From SVQP01 sp045594705 (GTDB taxonomy: Bacteria; Bacillota; Clostridia; Oscillospirales; CAG-272): 42,038 nucleotides of DNA. The position numbers and the translations under genes are program-made. The notes below the pieces were generated by a model, which saw nothing but the letters and a program-made list of their open reading frames with translations, searched no databases and was not told the origin of the DNA. Below are positions 31,432 to 38,999 of this stretch, piece after piece. The stretch spans positions 1 to 42,038 of the forward strand of contig JAZNZB010000095.1 in NCBI GenBank assembly GCA_045594705.1, read 5' to 3'. Position 1 is the stretch's first letter; every line of letters begins with the position of its first letter.

Positions 31432-32310
31432 TTATCCTTTAGTAGTTTGCATCATACGCACAAGCGTGCGTGCTGCGCTCAGCGTGTCTGCTGCCAGCTG
31501 CTCGCGCATTTTGTCGTACATGCAAAGGTGTGAGGTCTTGGTCTCAAAATCCAAAGCCCCCTCGTAGCCCACGGCACAAAGGCCGCGCACCACGTCAGCC
31601 CAGTCGATCTCGCCCGTCATAGGCACGAGATGCGAGTCCTCGCCGCGATTGTCGTGCAAGTGCACGATTGCGAGCGTACTGCCCAGCAGCCCGATTTCAT
31701 GGGATTGCACAAGCCCCGCGGTGTGCGCGTGACCCGTATCCCAGCAGGTAGAAATTCCAAGCTGATTGGCAAGAGCCTTGATCTCCACGGCGCGACAGCC
31801 GTACAGATGGTCGTGCAAAGACTCCTTGGTGCTTGCCATATTCTCCACGGCAAGCGTCACACCCAATTTCTTTGCCTTTTGGCAAAGCGGAGAGAGGTAT
31901 GCGACGTTCTCGGCGAACCATTCCTGCTTGGACATCCTTGACGAATGGCGGGCGATGGGGTGAATAACCGCTACGGGAATTCCCATCAGTGCGGCCGCCT
32001 CAATGCCGCGCTCCTGCTCGCGCGCAAAACGCTGCATGGCCACCTTGTCATCGGGATTGGGCATATAGAAAGGCAGGTGGCACACGGGCAAGGCGATTCC
32101 AAGAGCCTTGGCACGCGCAGCAGCGGCATACAGCACGCTTTGCCATGCGTCATCCCAAAGCGCAATGTTTTCCAGCGATACGTCAGCCGCACCAAAGCCG
32201 CAATCATGCAAATTCTGCAGCGATGCGGACAGCGAATAGCGACCGTCCGGACACCAGCCGTAAAACCGCGTGGGCATACAGGGAGTCAAAGGCTTGATCC
32301 TTGTTTGCAT
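31432..32310 (-). CDS. Sugar phosphate isomerase/epimerase family protein
   Basis: 292 aa TIM-barrel protein of the AP-endonuclease-2 superfamily. Residues expected for metal binding are seen in VCHLPFYMPNP (His), VIHPIARHSS (His), LAVENMAS (Glu), CWDTGHAH (Asp/His), VHLHDNRGEDSHLVP (His/Asp) and LDFETKTS (Glu). This set resembles the endonuclease IV-like metal cluster more than the first epimerase in this window. ATG 32310 has AGGAGAGG ~5 nt upstream. It leads the operon with cysS and gtrA. Substrate unknown. Confidence 0.86.
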   Translation of the reverse strand: MQTRIKPLTPCMPTRFYGWCPDGRYSLSASLQNLHDCGFGAADVSLENIALWDDAWQSVLYAAAARAKALGIALPVCHLPFYMPNPDDKVAMQRFAREQERGIEAAALMGIPVAVIHPIARHSSRMSKQEWFAENVAYLSPLCQKAKKLGVTLAVENMASTKESLHDHLYGCRAVEIKALANQLGISTCWDTGHAHTAGLVQSHEIGLLGSTLAIVHLHDNRGEDSHLVPMTGEIDWADVVRGLCAVGYEGALDFETKTSHLCMYDKMREQLAADTLSAARTLVRMMQTTKG

Positions 32311-32355
32311 AGCACCTCTCCTTTCCTGAGATCTTTCCTCAAACTTCATCTTATA

Positions 32356-32384
32356 ATTATAGCAAGTTTTATACGGTTTGTCAA
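32356..32384 (-). promoter_or_regulatory. Sigma-A promoter of the epimerase-cysS-gtrA operon
   Basis: Minus strand TTGACA (32384-32379) and TATAAT (32361-32356), perfect boxes with a 17-bp spacer. Confidence 0.88.
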
Positions 32385-32504
32385 CTGTGCGAAAGAAATT
32401 CATTGAATTCAGAATTTAGAATTCAGGCGGTCATGGGAAACGTAGGTGCGTGCCCTACGAGTATATTTTTGCAATCTTCTATTGAAAAAATCCGAAATTG
32501 CAAA

Positions 32505-32903
32505 ATGCTTGAAAGCATTGCGCTGCCTGACCGGCTGGAATCCATCGGAGAGAATGCCTTTGACGGTTGTACAAAGCTGACGGAGATCGTCATTCCCGAT
32601 TACGTTACATGGATTGGCTCTTACTCCTTCTCCTCCTGCAAGGCACTGACGCACGTTGTGATCGGCAGCTCGGTCACCTATATCGGCCAGGAGGTCTTTG
32701 ACAAATGTACTGCCATTCAAAGCGTTGTACTGCCCAAAAGCCTGGAGCAGATCGACACCTATGCCTTTGAGGGCGGTGAGATCGCCAACGCTACCTTCTA
32801 TTACTGCGGCAGCGAGCAGGATTTCCAAAAGATCGACATCGTCTTTGGCAACGAGGCGCTGACCGAGGGGACTATTGTATATAACTACACGCAAAGCAAA
32901 TAA
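32505..32903 (+). pseudogene. C-terminal remnant of a BspA-like leucine-rich-repeat surface protein
   Basis: 133 codons from ATG 32505 carry LRR_5/BspA units: LPDRLESIGENAFDGCTKL, IPDYVTWIGSYSFSSCKAL and a third, then FYYCGSEQDFQKIDIVFGNE and TEGTIVYNY, the usual end of such proteins. There is no SD, no signal peptide and no promoter. The open frame extends upstream only into unlike sequence containing TGAATTC-type repeats (32404-32425). It is the 3' end of a larger gene left by a deletion or rearrangement. Confidence 0.75.
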
Positions 32904-32907
32904 AAGC

Positions 32908-32938
32908 ACCCCCGACAGACACGTCGTCTGTCGGGGGT
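32908..32938. terminator. Strong hairpin between the LRR remnant and the convergent gene
   Basis: Perfect 13-bp stem ACCCCCGACAGAC/GTCTGTCGGGGGT with a 5-nt loop; the T-tract is short on both sides, so terminator strength is uncertain. Confidence 0.7.
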
Positions 32939-32948
32939 ATCTTAATCG

Positions 32949-33806
32949 TCAAGGAGTCTTGGGATTTGTCCGTACCCAGCTCTGCGCACGGCCGATCTTT
33001 TCCCCCTCGCGCAAAAGCCCCGCGCCCGTCAGCATATGCAGCGCGTAATAGGCACTTCTGCCCCGCTGTCCCGATGCCTTTGCATACTGCGTAGCGGTAA
33101 ATTGCTCGGGCAAGCTCTCGGGCAAAAACATACGAAAATCCTCGGGCTTTTCTATTATCACCGTGCCGCAAAGCGCAGTGGGGATCTTTTCATACTTGGA
33201 TGCGCGCGCCTTTCTCTCCTTGCCGTAGCCGTCAAGCAGCCTGTATTCCTCCACCTCCAAAAGCAGCAGCTCAAAGCGCAGCCTCGGATTTTGCAAATGC
33301 TCTCGCAGCCAGTAAAGCTCGTCCGCCATGGCCGTGGGCTTTGTGACGTGCGGCTTTGCCGAACGCTTTTGCACCGCTCCCGTTTCGGGATCGATCCAGT
33401 TGATATATTTGCGGTACGGCACGGGCGCGACCACCGTGACCACGTAAGGCGTGTGCTGCATGTACCATGCAATCTTTTCACGCAGAGGGTAAAAGCTGCC
33501 GGTCTGGATCTCCCAGATATTGCTGCCGCGCAGCACGTCAGAGACATACCTGGTGCTTTTTTTGTTGGTTGCCGCCTCGCGACGCTCACAGGCCAAGGTC
33601 TGCAGCACGGGGATCTCATGGCATGCCGTATCCGCGCATACAAAATTTTTCAAGATCGCGTGCATGCGCTTTTCTGCCAAAGTACCGATACCATCCTCAA
33701 GATGCACGCCGCGCGAGACGTACGACAGGCAGACTTCGGCAAAACGCATAGCGTCCGCACGCGCCACAGCGTCAAGCTCTGCGGTTTTTTTCGCTGATCT
33801 TGCCAA
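32949..33806 (-). CDS. Conserved hypothetical protein, possible PD-(D/E)XK-like domain plus winged helix
   Basis: 285 aa from a TTG start (33806-33804), with AGGAGG 8 nt upstream. No ATG fits. Residues ~45-110 hold AEKRMHAILKNF, then YVSDVLRGSNIWEIQTGSF: an acidic residue, a spacer and E-x-Q in a beta-strand context, as in PD-(D/E)XK nuclease folds. A middle part reads WIDPETGAV and LLLLEVEEYRLLDGYGKERK. The last ~65 residues look like a winged helix (FTATQYAKASGQRGRSAYYA then LHMLTGAGLL). I recall similar uncharacterised clostridial proteins, but no function is established. Nuclease or nucleic-acid-binding function is an inference. Confidence 0.75.
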   Translation of the reverse strand: MARSAKKTAELDAVARADAMRFAEVCLSYVSRGVHLEDGIGTLAEKRMHAILKNFVCADTACHEIPVLQTLACERREAATNKKSTRYVSDVLRGSNIWEIQTGSFYPLREKIAWYMQHTPYVVTVVAPVPYRKYINWIDPETGAVQKRSAKPHVTKPTAMADELYWLREHLQNPRLRFELLLLEVEEYRLLDGYGKERKARASKYEKIPTALCGTVIIEKPEDFRMFLPESLPEQFTATQYAKASGQRGRSAYYALHMLTGAGLLREGEKIGRAQSWVRTNPKTP

Positions 33807-33917
33807 AATCTTCCCCTCCTTTGTTCCAAATCGACGTCACATAAAATTGTTTTTGTCGCTCAAACTAATTTTATCATAAAATTTCAAATTGTCAACACGC
33901 GTACAATATTTTAGAAG

Positions 33918-33947
33918 GCATGATTGCACCGCCACGGGGGCATGATA
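33918..33947 (+). promoter_or_regulatory. Candidate forespore (sigma-G/sigma-F type) promoter of spoIVB
   Basis: GCATG (33918-33922) fits the sigma-G -35 pattern GHATR, and CATGATA (33941-33947) fits CATnnTA, with an 18-bp spacer as in sigma-G promoters. One -10 position (G) departs from the consensus. No sigma-A pair is seen in this gap. Confidence 0.5.
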
Positions 33948-33994
33948 AATGCGGAACCATTCCACACTCACAATACAAAAGGACGAATATTTCC

Positions 33995-35059
33995 ATGAAA
34001 ATCAAATGTAAACAAATCGCACGCTTTGCGCTTGCGGCCATTGCGCTTTGCTTGGTGCTTGGCTCGCTCGGCATGCATTTGCCAATGATCGAAGCGGCTG
34101 CCGCACCCGCAGCGGGAACGCGGCTTGTGCCGGGCGGCATGCCGTTTGGCGTCAAGTTTTCCACCGAGGGCGTGCTGGTGGTCGGCTTTTGCGACGTGGA
34201 CACCGAGGGCGGGCAGATCAATCCCGCCTACGATGCCGGACTGCGCACGCGCGACGTGATCACCGCACTTGGCGGCAAGCAGGTGCTTGACGCCGCGCAA
34301 TTCGGGCGCATGATCGCAGACGCGGGCGCAACGCCGCTTACCGTCACCTACAAGCGTGGTGGAAAATCCTGTCAGGCCACGCTGACTCCCGCGCTTTCTC
34401 TTTCCGAAAACCGCTATAAAACAGGGCTTTGGGTACGCGACAGCGGCGCGGGCATCGGCACTGTTACCTTTATCGATCCCAAAACCAATGAATTCGGCGG
34501 CCTCGGGCACGGCATCTGTGATACCGAGAGCGGTGCCTTGGTGGGCATGACGCGCGGCGTGGTCAACGACGTCACTATCAGCGGCGTACAAAAGGGCATC
34601 TCGGGCAAGCCGGGTGAGCTCAAGGGCTATTTCGGTACGGCCAAGACCGGCACGCTGCTCTCGAACACCGATTGCGGCGTATTTGGCATCTTTGCAAAAG
34701 CGCCCGCAACGCAGAATACACCCCTGCCCATCGCCAAGGCGTCCGAGGTCCGCGAGGGCGACGCCTATATTTTGTGCACGGTGGACGGCGGCAAGCCCTG
34801 CCGCTATTCCATCCGCATCTCGGACATTGACAAAACCGCCACCGGCTCCAAGTGCTTTACGGTCAAGATCACCGATCCCAAGCTGATCGAAAAAACGGGC
34901 GGCATCGTGCAGGGCATGTCGGGTTCGCCTATCATCCAAAACGGCAAGCTGGTCGGCGCGGTCACCCACGTGCTCATCAACGATCCCACCACGGGCTACG
35001 GGATTTTTATTGAGAATATGCTCAGCGCGGCACAAAGGCCAAGGCAGGAAGCGGCATAA
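33995..35059 (+). CDS. spoIVB: SpoIVB peptidase (sporulation stage IV B serine protease)
   Basis: 354 aa. In sporulating Firmicutes SpoIVB is secreted from the forespore and cleaves SpoIVFA to trigger pro-sigma-K processing. Residues ~10-35 are a signal/TM segment. A PDZ domain follows (NPAYDAGLRTRDVITALGGK). The S55 peptidase domain has the catalytic histidine in GLGHGICD and the serine in GIVQGMSGSPIIQNGK, followed by VGAVTHVLINDPTTGYGIF, close to the family pattern. ATG 33995 is used; AAAGGA lies ~11 nt upstream. spo0A, often next to it, is absent. Confidence 0.95.
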   Translation: MKIKCKQIARFALAAIALCLVLGSLGMHLPMIEAAAAPAAGTRLVPGGMPFGVKFSTEGVLVVGFCDVDTEGGQINPAYDAGLRTRDVITALGGKQVLDAAQFGRMIADAGATPLTVTYKRGGKSCQATLTPALSLSENRYKTGLWVRDSGAGIGTVTFIDPKTNEFGGLGHGICDTESGALVGMTRGVVNDVTISGVQKGISGKPGELKGYFGTAKTGTLLSNTDCGVFGIFAKAPATQNTPLPIAKASEVREGDAYILCTVDGGKPCRYSIRISDIDKTATGSKCFTVKITDPKLIEKTGGIVQGMSGSPIIQNGKLVGAVTHVLINDPTTGYGIFIENMLSAAQRPRQEAA

Positions 35060-35075
35060 CAAAACCAAAACAAAA

Positions 35076-35113
35076 AAGGCAATATCATTCCTTGACGGTT
35101 TGATATTGCCTTT
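35076..35113. terminator. Terminator between spoIVB and the FKBP-type lipoprotein gene
   Basis: 13-bp stem AAAGGCAATATCA/TGATATTGCCTTT with a 12-nt loop. The six-T tract on the minus strand makes it mainly the terminator of the minus-strand gene; the plus side is weaker. Confidence 0.85.
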
Positions 35114-35161
35114 AACCTTATTTTATAAATGGTTGCCGCAGCCCGACAGAGCTGATTTTGA

Positions 35162-36439
35162 TCAATCGTAGGTAATTTCCGTTCTCTCTAAGATAAATTC
35201 CTGCACCTTGGAAAACAGTGCGCTGTCCTTGATGGCGGCGTCACCCATGTTCTCACGGATATACTCGGCGGTGTACTTGCCCTCATAGTAGTCTACCAGG
35301 TAGTCAAGCTCTGCCTTGAATTCCTCGTCGGAAATCTCTTCAAGGCCCTCGTTCTCGGCAATGGCGTGAACCAGAATGCTCTGCTGCACCATGCCCTGGC
35401 ACTCCTTGGTCAGCTCAGCCTTCCAGTCGGCACCCTTTTCAAGACCCATGTAGTCCACGGCAAACTCGTCCATCGACTCATAGCCGTACATGTAGCTGTA
35501 GTAGGAATAATAGTACTCAAATTCGTCGATATAATAATCGTAATGGTACTCCACCTCGCCCTCGGGATAGCCCGTAAAGGTCAGCTTGTCCAAGATCCCC
35601 TGCATAACCATACTGTAAGCGGCAGACTTGGCGGACTCTGCCAAGTTTTCCTCCATACCCTTGCGCAGGTTGTCAAGATAATCCTTGACCAGTGCACCCT
35701 CCACGTCGGGCAGATCGGTCTCGGGCTTATATTTGAGCGTTTTTTCCACAAACTCATCGGTCAGCTCGGGAATGTCGTACTGCACCACGTATTCCACCAC
35801 CACGTAGAAAATGGCATCCTTGCCTGCAAGATCCTCTTTATAATTCTCGGGGAAGGTCACGTGCACGGGGTAGGGGTTGTCCTTACTTGTTTCTGCGGGC
35901 ACGACACCGATCAGTCCCTCTTCAAATCCGGGGATGAAGCTGCCGGATCCGATACCAAGACCGTAAGGCGCGGAGTCGCTCATATTCGAGCCACCCTCGA
36001 ATTCCTTGCCGTCCACCTCGCCGCGGTAGTAAATATACGCTTTGTCGCCCAGACGGATAGGCTGATCGGTCACCTTCTCCGTGCCGTTGGTGGGCGTTGC
36101 GTACTGATACAGCATCGCCTTGAGCTGCGCATCGAATACCTCGTCGGAGAGGATATAATCGCTGCCCACGTTGGCACTCAAGGACGCATACAGACCCTTG
36201 TCCAGTGTGACAAACTGTGCCATATCGTTTGCAAAAAAGTCGTAGCGAACGATGGGCTCCTTCTCCGCACCGGCCGTGGTCTGCTCGGGAGCAGTGGTTT
36301 CGGGGGCATTTGTACCGTAGATCTTATCCAGCACGTTATCGATCTGCTCACGTCCGCCGCCAAACTGACCGCAGGAGCAAAGCAGCATGCATGCCGCCAT
36401 CACGCCGCAAAGCAGCGCAATATTCATATACGTTTTCAT
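35162..36439 (-). CDS. FKBP/trigger-factor-like peptidyl-prolyl isomerase lipoprotein
   Basis: 425 aa from ATG 36439, with GAGAG upstream; ATG 36457 is an alternative but would leave a leader of only ~10 nt. The lipoprotein signal ends in LLCSC. After a Thr/Glu linker, residues ~140-235 match an FKBP PPIase domain (YIYYRGEVDGKEFEGG, SGSFIPGFEEGLIGVV, VTFPENYKEDLAGKDAIF). A trigger-factor-like helical C-terminal part follows (ELTDEFVEKTL to the end). It includes a markedly Tyr-rich segment around 305-330. It would act as an extracellular foldase attached to the membrane. Monocistronic. Confidence 0.88.
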   Translation of the reverse strand: MKTYMNIALLCGVMAACMLLCSCGQFGGGREQIDNVLDKIYGTNAPETTAPEQTTAGAEKEPIVRYDFFANDMAQFVTLDKGLYASLSANVGSDYILSDEVFDAQLKAMLYQYATPTNGTEKVTDQPIRLGDKAYIYYRGEVDGKEFEGGSNMSDSAPYGLGIGSGSFIPGFEEGLIGVVPAETSKDNPYPVHVTFPENYKEDLAGKDAIFYVVVEYVVQYDIPELTDEFVEKTLKYKPETDLPDVEGALVKDYLDNLRKGMEENLAESAKSAAYSMVMQGILDKLTFTGYPEGEVEYHYDYYIDEFEYYYSYYSYMYGYESMDEFAVDYMGLEKGADWKAELTKECQGMVQQSILVHAIAENEGLEEISDEEFKAELDYLVDYYEGKYTAEYIRENMGDAAIKDSALFSKVQEFILERTEITYD

Positions 36440-36473
36440 GTATACTCTCTCTTTCATAAATCGTTACCCCAAT

Positions 36474-36502
36474 ATCATACACCTTGACGCACGAAAAGTC
36501 AA
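36474..36502 (-). promoter_or_regulatory. Sigma-A promoter of the FKBP-type lipoprotein gene
   Basis: Minus strand TTGACT (36502-36497) and TATGAT (36479-36474), 17-bp spacer. Confidence 0.72.
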
Positions 36503-36609
36503 GAGCGGTCTTGCAAAGTTCAAAAATTGCTCACGCATCCAACACAGCGAAAGGCATGGCAAAGCCGCTTTTTTGCCCCGCGAGCCGCGGCAACCTTGCC
36601 GAAATTTTC

Positions 36610-36638
36610 TTGACGAAATCATCGGAATGTGCTATACT
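36610..36638 (+). promoter_or_regulatory. Sigma-A promoter of birA
   Basis: TTGACG (36610-36615) and TATACT (36633-36638), 17-bp spacer, ~30 nt leader to the GTG start. Confidence 0.78.
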
Positions 36639-36670
36639 TATGATATCAAAAAAGTGAAAGGAGGAGACCT

Positions 36671-37417
36671 GTGACAAATTTACGCATCATAAGGCTCGAC
36701 ATGACCGATTCGACCAACGCCGAGGCGCGACGCCTCTCACAAGGCGCAACTCAGCAGCCTGCGCTGATCATCGCGCGCGAGCAAAGCGCGGGACGCGGAC
36801 GTCTTGGCCGCTCCTTCTTTTCTCCTGCCGACACAGGGCTTTATATGACCCTTCTTTACTACCCCGACCGTTCTGTGGCTGAGCTGACGGGGCTTACCTG
36901 CGCAGCAGCCCTTGCAAGTGCCAAGGCCATCGAGCAATTATGCGGCATTTCATCGCAGATCAAATGGGTCAACGATCTCTACCTTGGCGGCCGCAAGGTC
37001 TGCGGCATTCTGTGCGAATCCTTTGGCACGCCGCACGGCACTGCCATTGCCGTTGGCATCGGGATCAATCTGACCACCGAGGACTTTCCGGACAACCTTG
37101 ACGGCGTTGCGGGGAGTCTGCAAGCAAAGATCGACCCCGAAGTCCTGGCATTGCGCATCTGCGAGCACCTGCTCCCTTACCTGCAAAGCGGCGACAACGC
37201 GCTTTGGCTGGACGGCTACCGCGCGCGCTTTATGCTGCGCGGCATGCGCGTGAGCTGCATCACGGCGGACGGCACCTTCCCTGCCACCGCACTGGATGTC
37301 ACCGACGAGGGCGCGCTGAAGGTTCAGACAGACGACGGCAAGATGCATATATTGTATGCAGGAGAGGTCAGCATCAGCGCGACCGATCCCTCATCCCCTT
37401 TTTATAAAAAATCCTGA
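36671..37417 (+). CDS. birA: Biotin--[acetyl-CoA-carboxylase] ligase, without the N-terminal repressor domain
   Basis: 248 aa from GTG 36671 with AGGAGG just upstream. The ligase core is complete: DSTNAEARR, EQSAGRGRLGRSFFSP (biotinyl-AMP loop), IKWVNDLYLGGRKVCGIL (biotin-contacting Lys) and AVGIGINL, then a small C-terminal SH3-like domain. The HTH that makes BirA a repressor in bifunctional forms is missing, so this is a group I enzyme that only biotinylates carrier proteins in the cytoplasm. It is followed by the flavin-reductase-like gene after 16 nt. Confidence 0.93.
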   Translation: MTNLRIIRLDMTDSTNAEARRLSQGATQQPALIIAREQSAGRGRLGRSFFSPADTGLYMTLLYYPDRSVAELTGLTCAAALASAKAIEQLCGISSQIKWVNDLYLGGRKVCGILCESFGTPHGTAIAVGIGINLTTEDFPDNLDGVAGSLQAKIDPEVLALRICEHLLPYLQSGDNALWLDGYRARFMLRGMRVSCITADGTFPATALDVTDEGALKVQTDDGKMHILYAGEVSISATDPSSPFYKKS

Positions 37418-37433
37418 TTCCGGAGGTATAGTG

Positions 37434-37934
37434 ATGTTTCGCCAAATTTCCCCCTATGAGATCCAAGATAACGTTTTCAAGGCCATTGACAAGGACTGGA
37501 TGCTGATCACGGCAGCCAAGGACGGCCCCCCCAACTCCATGACCGCATCCTGGGGCTGCCTGGGCATTCTTTGGAACAAGCCCATCGCCGTCTGCTTTGT
37601 GCGCCCGCAACGCTATACGTATGAATTCTGCGAGAGCGCAGACACGCTCTCCCTGACCTTTTTTGACGAGCAGTGGCGCGACGCGCTGAAAATCTGCGGC
37701 AGAAAAAGCGGTAGGGATACCGATAAATACGCCGAAACCGGCCTGACACCCGTTTTTGACGGCGACACGCCCTATCTTGACCAGGCGCGTATGGTGCTGA
37801 TCTGCAAAAAGCTTTACGTGGACGACCTCAAGAAGGCCAACTTCCTCGATCCCGCACTGCTCAAAAACTACCCCATCGACGACTTCCATCGCGTTTATAT
37901 CTGCGAGATCACCAAGGTGCTGGTGAAGGAATAA
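37434..37934 (+). CDS. Flavin reductase-like (FMN-binding split-barrel) protein
   Basis: 166 aa. The segment WMLITAAKDGPPNSMTASWG (residues ~22-41), then PIAVCFVRPQRYTYEFCESADTL and a LTFF strand, follow the flavin-reductase-like split-barrel family. Members bind FMN; many reduce flavins with NAD(P)H, but clostridial members are largely uncharacterised. GGAGG is 7 nt before ATG 37434, and the gene is co-transcribed with birA. Confidence 0.85.
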   Translation: MFRQISPYEIQDNVFKAIDKDWMLITAAKDGPPNSMTASWGCLGILWNKPIAVCFVRPQRYTYEFCESADTLSLTFFDEQWRDALKICGRKSGRDTDKYAETGLTPVFDGDTPYLDQARMVLICKKLYVDDLKKANFLDPALLKNYPIDDFHRVYICEITKVLVKE

Positions 37935-38021
37935 TCAGGACGTGCAATGCGCGCCCGTACTACCTTGCTGCAACTAAACTTCACTTATACTACACTACAA
38001 AAAAACAAACACCATGAGTTG

Positions 38022-38226
38022 AAACGGATATGCATAAAGGCGGATTTGCGCTGCAAAGGCGTCCCCCGGGGGGAAGCTGGCGCGAAGCGACTGAAGGGGA
38101 ATGCGAATACTTTGGTTTGAGAGCGTTTCACCCGAGCGGTCAACCGTACCGTTTTGCCCGCCAATCCCCTTCAGTCGCTGCGCGACAGCTTCCCCCCGGG
38201 GGACGCCTTTGCAACGCGTATCCGTT
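38022..38226. repeat. Inverted-repeat element 4 (~205 bp)
   Basis: The two ends start and finish with AACGGATA/TATCCGTT. Long arms at 38048-38100 and 38165-38217 match in inverted orientation with about four differences over ~53 bp. They contain CCCCCGGGGGGAAGCTGGCG-type sequence. Segment 38199-38228 is 27/30 identical to 15177-15206 of element 2. The 441-bp gap between the flavin-reductase-like gene and yfcE contains only this. Confidence 0.85.
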
Positions 38227-38375
38227 CTGATGCTTAGCCGAACGGGAGCCGCAAGATGCAAAAATACATCGTCGTCAGACAATTCAGTTCGGCCACCCAT
38301 CACGTGCGGGAAGGTAATACCTTCCCCTACGTTCACATGGTGCATACCAATCATCCAACGAAACGGAGAAAAAAC

Positions 38376-38906
38376 ATGAAACTACTCATCGCATCCGATC
38401 TGCACGGCGGTGCGGACGCTTGCGCCAAGCTGTGCGACATCTTTGCCCAAAGCGGCGCAGACAGGCTGATTTTGCTTGGCGACGTGCTCTATCACGGTCC
38501 GCGCAACGATCTGCCCGACGGCTACGCGCCCAAGGCGGTCATTCCCATGCTGAACGCCATTTGTGACAAGATCCTCTGCGTGCGCGGCAACTGCGACGCC
38601 GAGGTGGACGGCATGGTGCTGGATTTTGACGTGCTGACCGACTCCCGCACCCTCTTTGACGGCGACCTTTGCTTCTATCTGTACCACGGCCACCACGACC
38701 TGCCGGAGCTTGCACCCGGCACGGTGGTGCTGTACGGCCACACGCATATTGTGGAGCATCACGAGCAAAACGGGCTTTTCTACTTCAATCCCGGCTCGGT
38801 GACCATTCCCAAGGGAGGCAATCCGCCGTCCTACATGATCTACGAGAACCGCACCTTCACGGCTTACAGCCTTGACGGCAGCGTGCTGTTTGAAAAAAAT
38901 GTGTGA
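38376..38906 (+). CDS. yfcE: YfcE-family metallophosphodiesterase
   Basis: 176 aa, standard for YfcE. Two-metal calcineurin-like fold: SDLHGG (Asp8, His10), LLGDVLYHGPR, VRGNCDAE, YHGHHD and YGHTHIVEHH. These enzymes hydrolyse phosphodiester bonds in the cytoplasm; the natural substrate is poorly known. The start ATG 38376 has GGAGA 7 nt upstream; the frame is open to 38256 without an SD. Confidence 0.9.
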   Translation: MKLLIASDLHGGADACAKLCDIFAQSGADRLILLGDVLYHGPRNDLPDGYAPKAVIPMLNAICDKILCVRGNCDAEVDGMVLDFDVLTDSRTLFDGDLCFYLYHGHHDLPELAPGTVVLYGHTHIVEHHEQNGLFYFNPGSVTIPKGGNPPSYMIYENRTFTAYSLDGSVLFEKNV

Positions 38907-38933
38907 CGCGCGCAAAAAATATTTCCTAACCTC

Positions 38934-38962
38934 TTGATTTTTGGCCGCGTTTTTGATAAAAT
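38934..38962 (+). promoter_or_regulatory. Sigma-A promoter of guaA
   Basis: TTGATT (38934-38939) and TAAAAT (38957-38962), 17-bp spacer, followed by AAGGAGG (38988-38994) and ATG 39000. The presence of a promoter and SD shows that the short guaA is a real gene start, not a broken one. Confidence 0.72.
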
Positions 38963-38999
38963 TTTTTTGTATATTTGTTTCAAAGTCAAGGAGGCTTTT

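Noticed and set aside
31417..32384. A T-box leader controlling cysS
   Set aside because: The operon leader upstream of the epimerase gene is only ~45-60 nt and has no T-box core; the 15-nt gap before cysS is too short.
32403..32504. Extending the LRR remnant upstream to an ATG at 32403
   Set aside because: The extra residues are unlike LRR sequence, include TGAATTC-type repeats, and have no SD.
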